Shown: one piece after another, positions 44,987 through 52,454 of the stretch
How positions within the stretch are numbered: position 1 is the stretch's first letter
Layout of the letters: the number at the start of each line of letters is the position of its first letter
Origin: CAVQBJ01 sp963819075
GTDB taxonomy: Bacteria; Actinomycetota; Thermoleophilia; Solirubrobacterales; Solirubrobacteraceae
DNA length: 64,000 bases
Reading direction: 5' to 3'
Assembly (NCBI GenBank): GCA_963819075.1
Contig: CAWFUP010000006.1
Coordinates: 1 to 64,000, forward strand
Position numbers and translations under genes: made by a program
The notes under the pieces: model-generated
What the model was told of the DNA's origin: nothing
The model's database searches: none
The model's input: the letters and a program-made list of their open reading frames with translations, nothing else

Positions 44987-45797
44987 CTCCGGCCTGCGCC
45001 CGATCGTGCTCGTGCCCGGCGCCTGCCTGGGCGGCTGGTGCTGGCAGGACGTCGCACGTCCCCTGCGTCTGGCCGGCCACGACGTGTACCCGGTCACGCT
45101 GACCGGCCTCGGCGAGCGCGACCATCTCGCGCGGCCCGACGTCACGCTGGAGACGCACATCGCCGATGTCGCCAACCTGCTCGAGTGCGAGGACCTGCGC
45201 GACGCGGTCCTCGTCGGTCACAGCTATGCGGGCATCGTCGTGGCCGGCGTCGCCGCGCGGCAGGCCCGGCGCCTGCACGCCCTCGTCTACCTCGACACCG
45301 GCCCGGCGCCGGATGGGCGGGCGATCGTCGACCTGCAGCCGGCCGACCTGCGCGAGCGCCAGCGTCGCGAGACCGAGGAGAACGGGGATGGGTGGCGCTG
45401 GCCCGTCCCCGACCGCGAGACGCTGGCCAGCGGCGTCTACGGGAGCGCGAGCGGGCTGGACGATGCCCATTTCCGCCTCATTGCCGAGCGCGGCAGTCCG
45501 CATCCGTACGCGACGTTCACGTCGCCGCTGCGGCTCGCGACGAGTACGTCCGGCAGCGCTCGCCGCGTGGCGATCGTGGCGAGCGCCGGCGGCATGAACC
45601 TGGCCACGCTGCGCTCGCTCATCGACGCGGGCGACCGGCGGGTCGCCGTGTTCGCCGAGCCCGGATGGGAGCTGCACGAGATCGCGACCGGACACTGGGC
45701 GATGTTCTCGGCGCCGGGGCCGCTGGCCGAGCTGCTTGCTGCCGTGGCCGCCGGACCGCTCGACGGCTCGGGAACAGGGGACGCCCGCGGACGCTAG
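44976..45797 (+). CDS. Alpha/beta hydrolase (esterase/hydroxynitrile-lyase-like)
   Basis: A 273-residue alpha/beta hydrolase with IVLVPGACLGGWCWQDVARP, the nucleophile motif AVLVGHSYAGIVVAGVAAR and a C-terminal EIATGHWAMFSAPGPLAELL carrying the catalytic His. It resembles the salicylate-esterase/hydroxynitrile-lyase group of soluble hydrolases. It overlaps the upstream DNA-binding gene by 11 bases (ATG 44976) and is probably co-expressed with it. The substrate is unknown. Confidence 0.87.
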   Translation: MTADSGLRPIVLVPGACLGGWCWQDVARPLRLAGHDVYPVTLTGLGERDHLARPDVTLETHIADVANLLECEDLRDAVLVGHSYAGIVVAGVAARQARRLHALVYLDTGPAPDGRAIVDLQPADLRERQRRETEENGDGWRWPVPDRETLASGVYGSASGLDDAHFRLIAERGSPHPYATFTSPLRLATSTSGSARRVAIVASAGGMNLATLRSLIDAGDRRVAVFAEPGWELHEIATGHWAMFSAPGPLAELLAAVAAGPLDGSGTGDARGR

Positions 45798-45834
45798 CGT
45801 GTGCCGCCGCGCGCTCGGCGACTGAGGTCGGCGA

Positions 45835-47193
45835 TCAGGCGGCCGCGCTCAGCGCGGGCTCGGCGGTCCGCTCAGCCTGCGCGGCGCGGTCGTGCAGGAC
45901 GACGCGACCGCCGAGCGCCGGACTGATCGTGATGCTGCGACGGCGCGTGCGCTCCGGGCTCGCGGAGGCCGGAGCGAGCTCGCAGTGCGTCAGCACCTCG
46001 CGCAGGACGATCTTCATCTCCTGCAGTGCGAAGCTCGCGCCGAGGCAGCGCCGCCGCCCGCCGCCGAATGCGATCCACGTGTACGTGCCGGGACCCTGCT
46101 CGAGGAAGCGCTCGGGCGAGAAGGCATAGGGGTCCGGGTAGATCGCCGGATCGTGGTGCACGAGGTAGGCGTTGGCAAGCAGCACGACGCCGGCCGGATA
46201 GGTGACCGGCCCGATCCGGATCGGCTCCTTGACGAGCCGCGGCTCGGCGTTCGGCAGCACGGGCTTGCAGCGCATGATCTCGTGGATCGTCGCGGTCAGG
46301 TACTCGTCGCCGTCGCCGTCCTGGAGCTCGCGCGTCAGCCGTGCACAGGCGACCGGCTCGCGGGCGAGGCGCTCGAAGCCCCAGGCGAGCTGCGACGCCG
46401 TCGTCTCGTGCCCGGCGACGAGAGCGGTCATGAGCTCGTCGCGGATCTCGGCCGCCTCCATCGGCGTGCCGTCGTCGTGGCGCGCGCCGATCAGCAACGC
46501 GAGCACGTCGTCCCCGCCGCCGCCCTCGCGCCGGCGCGCGTCGATCAGCTCGTAGACGAGCGCGTCGGCCTCACGGATGGCGCGTCGCAAGCGCCGCCAC
46601 GGACCGAGGCGCTCGATCGGGCCGCCGGGCGACGGGATCACCGACAGCGGGCTCTCGGTGAACGCGAGGACGTCGGTAAGCAGCGTGCGCAGGCGGCTGA
46701 GACGGGCATCGCCGCGCAGCCCGAACACGGTCTGCAGGACGATCTCCAGCGTCAGGCGCTGCAGCCGGGGGTGCAGGGCCGCCGGCTCGTCGCGCGGCCA
46801 GTCGGCCACCTCGGCGGCCGTGATCTCGTCCATCACCGCGGCCAGACGCTGCATGCTCTCGCCGTGAAACGGCGGCAGCAGCAGCTTGCGCTGCTCGAGG
46901 TGCGGCGCCTCGTCCAGGAGGATGACCGAGTGGCGGCCGACGATCGGCTCGAGGATCCGCGCGCCCTCGCCGGGATGCAGCACGTCGGGCGGCGCCTGGA
47001 AGATCTGCTTGATCTCGTCGGGCTCGGAGATCATCACGAAGGGCGGCGAGCCGAGCAGGCGAACGGTGAAGCGCGACCCGTAACGGCGCCGGCAGCGCTC
47101 GAGGAACGCGGTGGGACGGTTCCAGAAGCCGATCGTCTGCAACGGTCGAGGGCAGGCGCGGTCCGGGGGGAAGCTGGTCAGGCATTCGGGCAC
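45835..47193 (-). CDS. Cytochrome P450
   Basis: A 452-residue P450 with all hallmarks: the oxygen-binding I-helix AGHETTASQLAWGFER, ExxR in IHEIMRCKP, the PERF-type SPERFLEQGPGTYTW and the heme motif FGGGRRRCLGASFALQEM. It has no membrane anchor, typical of soluble bacterial P450s that need separate ferredoxin and reductase; none is in view. GTG 47193 is the start. The TetR regulator is divergent and two abutting palindromes lie between them, so the P450 is very likely repressed by that protein and induced by its ligand. Confidence 0.9.
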   Translation of the reverse strand: MPECLTSFPPDRACPRPLQTIGFWNRPTAFLERCRRRYGSRFTVRLLGSPPFVMISEPDEIKQIFQAPPDVLHPGEGARILEPIVGRHSVILLDEAPHLEQRKLLLPPFHGESMQRLAAVMDEITAAEVADWPRDEPAALHPRLQRLTLEIVLQTVFGLRGDARLSRLRTLLTDVLAFTESPLSVIPSPGGPIERLGPWRRLRRAIREADALVYELIDARRREGGGGDDVLALLIGARHDDGTPMEAAEIRDELMTALVAGHETTASQLAWGFERLAREPVACARLTRELQDGDGDEYLTATIHEIMRCKPVLPNAEPRLVKEPIRIGPVTYPAGVVLLANAYLVHHDPAIYPDPYAFSPERFLEQGPGTYTWIAFGGGRRRCLGASFALQEMKIVLREVLTHCELAPASASPERTRRRSITISPALGGRVVLHDRAAQAERTAEPALSAAA

Positions 47194-47209
47194 CTCCGCT
47201 AGAGTCCGA

Positions 47210-47241
47210 TATACCGATGAGTATATATACCGGCGAGTATA
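47210..47241. promoter_or_regulatory. Two abutting TetR-type operators
   Basis: tataccgatgagtata (47210-47225) and tataccggcgagtata (47226-47241) are 16-bp units, each a TATAC/GTATA inverted repeat, placed head to tail without a gap. They lie between the P450 start and the TetR start. Such paired sites are typical of TetR dimers binding twice. The AT-rich patch probably also contains both promoters. Confidence 0.8.
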
Positions 47242-47271
47242 TTTTGCAAGGCGGCTGCAGGGAGGCGCGCG

Positions 47272-47964
47272 ATGGCGCGTGGTGAGCTCGATGGCGCCGG
47301 CAAGCGAGGCGAGCAGACGCGTGAGCGGCTGCTCGCCGCGGCCGCGCGGGTCTACGCGCGCTCGGGGTTCAACGGAGCCACACTCGACGAGGTCGCCGCG
47401 GAGGCCGGATTCACCAAGGGGGCGGTCTACGGGCACTTCGGCAGCAAGGAGAACCTGCTCGTCGCGCTCGTCGACGAGTACCTGACGAGTCAGATCGCCG
47501 GGCAGATCGCGCTCATCGACCGCGCCGAACGCAGCTGGGAGCGCCCGATCCCCGGCAGCGACGTGTGGATCGCGCAGCTGCGGGCCGAACCGGATCCGTT
47601 CCGGCTGTTCGTCGAGCTGTGGGTGCACGCGCAGCGCGACCTTCGCCTGCGCGAGCGCCTCGCTGCCGGCCTGGAAGCGCTGCGCTCGATGTTCGTGGGC
47701 TTCGCGACCGACAGCGCTGCCGACGCCGGCCTGCCGATCGTGCCCGAGGCGATCGAGGGGTGCGCCAACGTGTCGCTCGGGCTGAGCGTCGGCCTGGCGA
47801 TGCTGACGCTGGCCGATCCCGATGCCGTCGCGGCGCCGCTGCTCGGGACGGCGCTGTCGATCTTCATCCGGGCGCTCGAGTCCAGCGAGGAGGAGCGGGC
47901 GCGGCTCGCCGCCGCCGCTGCGCTCGGACCGCCGCTACCGCTGCCGGCGGAGCACGCTCAGTAG
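47272..47964 (+). CDS. TetR/AcrR-family transcriptional regulator
   Basis: A 230-residue TetR protein. The HTH reads RERLLAAAARVYARSGFNGA then TLDEVAAEAGFTKGAVYGHF, followed by GSKENLLVALVDEYL. The C-terminal ligand-binding helices are divergent. It starts at ATG 47272 next to two palindromic operators and is divergent from the cytochrome P450. Its 3' end overlaps the convergent channel gene by 30 bases. It most likely represses the P450 gene and itself. Confidence 0.9.
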   Translation: MARGELDGAGKRGEQTRERLLAAAARVYARSGFNGATLDEVAAEAGFTKGAVYGHFGSKENLLVALVDEYLTSQIAGQIALIDRAERSWERPIPGSDVWIAQLRAEPDPFRLFVELWVHAQRDLRLRERLAAGLEALRSMFVGFATDSAADAGLPIVPEAIEGCANVSLGLSVGLAMLTLADPDAVAAPLLGTALSIFIRALESSEEERARLAAAAALGPPLPLPAEHAQ

Positions 47965-49650
47965 TTCTTCGTAGGGCCCGATCAGGAACGCGGTGTCGCC
48001 GGCCGAGAAGCGCGTATCGCGGCGCGGCGGGTACTCCAGGCGCGCGGCGCCGGCGCGGATGATGCCCACGACGCGGATGCGCGCGCCGAGCTCGCGCATC
48101 GCCAGGCCGACGAGCTCGCCGTCGCGGCCGATGGTCAGCCGCGCGACGAGGAACGGTTGGTTGCGCACATAGAAGGTGGCGAGCACCTCCAGGCCGAGCG
48201 CGGCGCCGACGAACCAGGGCGCCGCGAGGGCCGCGGTGGACCACACGTGGTGAAAGTCGAACGTCTTCTCGAGGCGGTGTCCGAGGGCTCGGTCGAAGAC
48301 GCGCAGCACGACCGGCACGTCCTCCCAGCGGGTGCCGAGCGCGTCGCGGACCGCCAAGCCGGTCTCGAGATTGACGAGGTCGTCGCTCGTGAGGATCGCC
48401 ACGGCGCCGGCGCGCGCGAGGTTGACCGAAGCGAGCGTCTGCCCGAGCGTCGAGTCGCCGATCACGACCGGCACGCCGAGCGCGCGAGCGTGCGCGATGT
48501 AGCGGTTGCCCTCGTCGTACTCGACGGCCACGACCTCGCTGCCCTCGGCCCGCAGGCCCTCGAGCACGCGCAGCCCGACGGCGCCGAGCCCGACGAGCAC
48601 GACGTGGCCCTCCATGCCGCCGATCGCACCGTGCCCGAGTTGCTGCTCGATGCGACGGCTCACGAGCAGGTTCGTCAACAGGGCGAACACGGTGGTGACG
48701 AGCGTCGTGCCGGCGACGATGAGCCCGACCCCGAAGGCCTCGAGCCACGCCGGCTGCCCGGCGAACGAGAAGTCCCCGAAGCCCACGGTGGCGACGGTCT
48801 CGACGGTGAAGTAGATCGAGTCCTCGATCCCGAGCATGCCGCCGTTGGCCCTGCGGTAGCCGAAGTGCAGCACGATCGTCGAGACGACGAGCAGGAGCGC
48901 GGCCAGCCCGATGGCCGTCAGCAGGGCGCGGTCCGCGCTGTTGGCCATCGCGCCGGAGAGAGCTCGCGCCGCGCGCCGCGGCCGGCCGGCCGAGCGCCGG
49001 CGGCGATGGCGCCCGGTGCGCAGGCCGGCGACGGCCGCCAGCTCGGCCGGCGTGCCGAGCACGGTCACGCGGTCGCCGCCATGCACCTCGTGGTCGCGAC
49101 CGGGACAGACGACGAGCGACTCCTCGTCGGCGGTGATGATCCCGACGGGCACGAGGTCGCCGTAGAGCGACCGCAGCGTTCCCGGGCCTGCGGCGACCAC
49201 CTCGGCGGCGACGAAGCGCTCCCCGCCGATGAGGATGTCGTGGGTGCTGCGCCCGAGGCAGGCCCCGATCGCCGCCGGCGCGAACAGCCCGGCGACGTCG
49301 AGCACGCTTCCGGTGCCCGTCGCGTCCTCGATCGCGCGGCCGACGGCGGGGTTATCGACGTGGACGACGACGGCGACGTCCTCGCGCAGGTCGCGCACGA
49401 GCAGCGCGGTCTCGACGTTGCGCAGGTCGCTCGCCTCCGTGCACACGACCGCGCGCGCCCCGGCGATCCCGGCCTCGGCCAGGTGCGCGCTGTCATGGGC
49501 GTCCTCGGTGAGGTGCGGGACGCCCCAGGCCCGAACGGTCGATGCCAGTCGCGGGTCGGGCTGGTGATCGAGGACGACGACGGGCACGCCGGCGAGCCGC
49601 AGCTGCTCGACGGTGCGCAGCCCGACGCCCTCGAGCCCGCACACGATCAC
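47935..49650 (-). CDS. Potassium channel with RCK domains on both sides of the pore
   Basis: The 571-residue protein begins with a TrkA-N Rossmann domain (VIVCGLEGVGLRTVEQL), then an RCK-C-like part (about 130-215). Two membrane spans (LLTAIGLAALLLVVSTIVLH; AFGVGLIVAGTTLVTTVFAL) follow around a pore with the K+ filter TVATVGFGDFSF. A second TrkA-N (HVVLVGLGAVGLRVLEGL) and RCK-C come last. RCK domains bind NAD(H) or nucleotides and gate K+ flow. The N-terminal RCK ahead of the pore is uncommon. The start GTG 49650 is uncertain: the frame runs upstream as LREWTGHVIVCG without a better start codon. Confidence 0.82.
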   Translation of the reverse strand: MIVCGLEGVGLRTVEQLRLAGVPVVVLDHQPDPRLASTVRAWGVPHLTEDAHDSAHLAEAGIAGARAVVCTEASDLRNVETALLVRDLREDVAVVVHVDNPAVGRAIEDATGTGSVLDVAGLFAPAAIGACLGRSTHDILIGGERFVAAEVVAAGPGTLRSLYGDLVPVGIITADEESLVVCPGRDHEVHGGDRVTVLGTPAELAAVAGLRTGRHRRRRSAGRPRRAARALSGAMANSADRALLTAIGLAALLLVVSTIVLHFGYRRANGGMLGIEDSIYFTVETVATVGFGDFSFAGQPAWLEAFGVGLIVAGTTLVTTVFALLTNLLVSRRIEQQLGHGAIGGMEGHVVLVGLGAVGLRVLEGLRAEGSEVVAVEYDEGNRYIAHARALGVPVVIGDSTLGQTLASVNLARAGAVAILTSDDLVNLETGLAVRDALGTRWEDVPVVLRVFDRALGHRLEKTFDFHHVWSTAALAAPWFVGAALGLEVLATFYVRNQPFLVARLTIGRDGELVGLAMRELGARIRVVGIIRAGAARLEYPPRRDTRFSAGDTAFLIGPYEELLSVLRRQR

Positions 49651-49843
49651 GTGCCCTGTCCACTCGCGTAGCGGGAGCTGCTCGAGCGCGGTCGTCGACG
49701 TGGTCGTGGCGGCGGGGCCGCCCGGATCGGTGGGGGAGGGTCGCGTGCTGTCGCGGTGATCGGCTGATGCCGGCCGCGGCGCCCTCCGCGCCTGCTGCCG
49801 CCTACGGCAGCGGAGTCTAACGGGGCCGGCGGGCCGTGCCCGC

Positions 49844-51691
49844 TCAGGGGTGCGTGGGGGGCGAGGTGCCGAGCACCCGTCCCTGCGCGTCGAGCGCCTG
49901 CGCCTCGACCACCGGGGCCGACGTCGGAAGGGCGATCGCCGTCTCGAAGCCCGTGCGCGCCGCCGTTACGCTCGCCCCCAACGTCGTGGCCGATGCCCCG
50001 GCGAGCACGCGCCAGGCGGCGACGTTCGTGGCGCCGTTCCAGCTCGCGTACACGGTCGCGCCGCCTCCGCCCGCGCTGGCCCGCTCGGCGACCGCGGGCG
50101 GGGTGGTGGGCGTTGCGTTCCACGGTGACCAGAACGCTCGGTAGTCCTCGTAGCTTGGCGGCAGGTGGGCATCGAAGAGCAGCGCTCCGGCGTCGTTGAA
50201 CAGCGAGAAGTAGGGGACCTGTCCCCATCCCGTCACCCAGTCGCCCCCCGGAAGCGGCTCGAAGTTGCCCTGGCTGCCGGCTACGAGCGGAGTCGGGTGC
50301 TCGAAGCTCGAGACGAGACGCGCGGTGCGCGTCGCGAAGTTCAGCGCCAGGACGATCAGCCGCGATTGCGGATGCACGCGCGGCGACGCGCCGTTATCGA
50401 AGAACGAGAAGTCTCCGTTGGGGAGCCGGCGTGCGTCGTGCTGCCAGGCGGTCTCGGTGCCCGGTCCCATCGCGAAGCTCGAATGACGGCCGCCGAGCGC
50501 CCAGCGCACGCGGCCGGTCACCGGATCGACGTCGTAGGCCGCCCACGTGTTGCGCGCGTCGACGAGATAGGAGCCGTCGCTCATGGGGTCGATCGAGTTG
50601 ATGTGGAAGTAGTCGTAGGGCAGGCTCGCGTTCCCGGGGTGCGGCGAGGCGTAGGAGTCGGCGAGCGGGACGTGGTCGACGCTGTGCCACTCGAACCGGA
50701 CCAGCCCGGTGCGCAGGTCGATCTCCTGCATGAGCGTGTCCGCGAGCGCGCCGTCGGCGGGGCCGCGGACCGCGGTCAGGTCGCAGCGGATCCCCGCGTA
50801 GATGGTGAGCACGGCGGTGTCCTGGGGGAGGATCTGGAACTCGTGCAGGTCGGCCTGGTAGCCGTTGCCCGCGCGCGCGATCACGATGTCCCGGTAGGAG
50901 GAGTCGGCGATCACGATCCCCGACGCGCGGCTCCCGTCGGCGAACAGCGGGTCCTGCCACCAGGTCAGCACCGGCTGGCCGTCGAGCTGCTGCACGCGGA
51001 AGTCGGCGGCGCGCGCCCCGACGGCCAGCGGCTTGTACCACACGAGCTGGCCGCTGCCGTCGACGATCATCGGCCCATAGCGCCCCGGACCGCTGTAGGG
51101 CGCGAGGAACAGGTCACCCGCCGGTTCGCCGCTCGAGCGCTTGGTCACGTCGACCGGGGGTGGTGTCAGATCGGGGCTCGAGACGAAGTGCTGGAACGTC
51201 GCGCGTCCCGGGCCGCTCGGCGGCGACGAGCTCGAGCCGCCGCCACCGCCGGAGTTCTGCAGGGGCTGGGCGATGGTGAAGCTCCAGGTCAAGGGGATCG
51301 GCGGGCCGCCGCGCGCGAGCTGCGCGCGCACGGTGACCACCTCGCCGGCGCGGAACGGGGTGGCGGGCACGAAGCTGGCGCCGTCGCCCTGCGAGTAGGC
51401 GAGCAGGCGGCCCGCGTGCGCACCGCTCAGTGAGCCGGTGACCGAGCTGACGCTCAGCTCGCGGGCCGCCGGGCCGAGGAGGCTGATCTGCGTCAGATAT
51501 GACGCGTCGCGCGATCCGGGCATCGGCGACACCGTCACAGCACCCCCGGCGAGCGCCGCCGAGGCGTTGCGCTGCGATGCGACGCACGCCGGGGCGGCAC
51601 CGCCCGCCGCCGCGGCGCCGCTCGCGGGAGCTCCGAGCAGTGCACCGAGGGCGACGAGTGCCGCCGTCGAGCGGATCGCGGCCGCGCGCAG
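49844..51691 (-). CDS. Arylsulfotransferase-family (ASST) exported protein A
   Basis: The protein has a signal-like N-terminus (IRSTAALVALGALLGAPAS), an Ig-like part and the arylsulfotransferase propeller domain. Markers are GQLVWYKPL, QPVLTWWQDPL, ADLHEFQILPQ, LVRFEWHSVDHVPLAD, YDYFHINSIDP, WALGGRHSSF, TAWQHDARRLPNG. A C-terminal Fn3-like domain (ATVYASWNGATNVAAWRVLA) ends the chain. ASST transfers sulfate between phenols without PAPS; activity here is only inferred. The start is unclear: CTG 51691 fits the signal peptide, with no ATG or GTG nearby. It lies just after the APS kinase gene, and two homologues are near. Confidence 0.75.
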   Translation of the reverse strand: MRAAAIRSTAALVALGALLGAPASGAAAAGGAAPACVASQRNASAALAGGAVTVSPMPGSRDASYLTQISLLGPAARELSVSSVTGSLSGAHAGRLLAYSQGDGASFVPATPFRAGEVVTVRAQLARGGPPIPLTWSFTIAQPLQNSGGGGGSSSSPPSGPGRATFQHFVSSPDLTPPPVDVTKRSSGEPAGDLFLAPYSGPGRYGPMIVDGSGQLVWYKPLAVGARAADFRVQQLDGQPVLTWWQDPLFADGSRASGIVIADSSYRDIVIARAGNGYQADLHEFQILPQDTAVLTIYAGIRCDLTAVRGPADGALADTLMQEIDLRTGLVRFEWHSVDHVPLADSYASPHPGNASLPYDYFHINSIDPMSDGSYLVDARNTWAAYDVDPVTGRVRWALGGRHSSFAMGPGTETAWQHDARRLPNGDFSFFDNGASPRVHPQSRLIVLALNFATRTARLVSSFEHPTPLVAGSQGNFEPLPGGDWVTGWGQVPYFSLFNDAGALLFDAHLPPSYEDYRAFWSPWNATPTTPPAVAERASAGGGGATVYASWNGATNVAAWRVLAGASATTLGASVTAARTGFETAIALPTSAPVVEAQALDAQGRVLGTSPPTHP

Positions 51692-51713
51692 GCGCCCGCG
51701 GGCAGTGGCGCGA

Positions 51714-52403
51714 CTACTCGTCGATGCCGCCGGCGGCGGCGTGGCGGGGCATCGGCAGCACGGATCGGGCGGTGGCGGCGGACTGCTCAAGGCGTTGCGT
51801 GACTCCCGGGCAGCGCGCGGCCAGCGCGTGCAAGACCGAATCGGCGGCTGCCTCGGGGTCGTGCTCCTGGGTGATCTCGACGTCGGGGCATCGCGGTGGC
51901 TCGTAAGGATCGTCAATTCCCGTGAAACCCGGCAGCTCGCCGGCCAGTGCGCGAGCGTACAACCCCTTGGGGTCGCGAGCCTGGCAGACGGGCAGTGGCG
52001 TCTTGACGTAGACCTCGACGAACGGCAGCCCGTCGCGCTCATGGCAGGTCCGGATCTCCTCGCGGCCGGCCGCGTACGGCGACACGAGCGACACGATCGC
52101 GACCAACCCGGCGTCGGCGAACAGCCGCGCGAGCTCGCCGACGCGCCGCACGTTCTCGGCCCGATCGCTCGGCGTGAAGCCGAGGTCCCCGCAGATTCCG
52201 TGCCGCAGGTTATCGCCGTCGAGCCGGTAGGCGTTGACCCCGCCGTCGATCAGTCGCCGCTCGAGCGCGGCCGCGGCCGTGGACTTGCCCGCGGAGGGGA
52301 GGCCCGTGTACCACACCGTCGCGCCGCACCCATCGACGGCCTGCCAGCGGCGCGCGCGAGCGGGACCGCCCGATTGCCAGGTGACGTTTGGGCTACGGAC
52401 CAT
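51714..52403 (-). CDS. cysC: Adenylylsulfate (APS) kinase
   Basis: The 229-residue protein has the APS kinase P-loop GLPSAGKST (34-42), LDGDNLRHGICGDLGFTPSD (substrate-binding), RDPKGLYARALAGELPGFTG and IDDPYEPPRCPDVEI. It phosphorylates APS to PAPS, the sulfate donor of PAPS-dependent sulfotransferases. It has an unusual C-terminal tail of about 30 residues. No ATP sulfurylase (CysD/CysN/Sat) is in view. It lies between the MFS-ASST fusion and ASST protein A on one strand, which suggests a sulfation gene set. Confidence 0.88.
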   Translation of the reverse strand: MVRSPNVTWQSGGPARARRWQAVDGCGATVWYTGLPSAGKSTAAAALERRLIDGGVNAYRLDGDNLRHGICGDLGFTPSDRAENVRRVGELARLFADAGLVAIVSLVSPYAAGREEIRTCHERDGLPFVEVYVKTPLPVCQARDPKGLYARALAGELPGFTGIDDPYEPPRCPDVEITQEHDPEAAADSVLHALAARCPGVTQRLEQSAATARSVLPMPRHAAAGGIDE

Positions 52404-52427
52404 TGTTAGACATTGTTATCGATTGTG
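52402..52427. repeat. ATTGT repeats at 10-bp spacing over the cysC start
   Basis: attgtta at 52402, attgtta at 52412 and attgtgg at 52422 stand exactly 10 bases apart, all on one helical face, overlapping the APS kinase start codon. They may be sites for a regulator that binds in phase. On the coding strand they read ACAAT. The AT-rich patch is unusual in this region. Confidence 0.5.
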
Positions 52428-52454
52428 GGCAAGATCCAACGAAGATCCTCCAGA

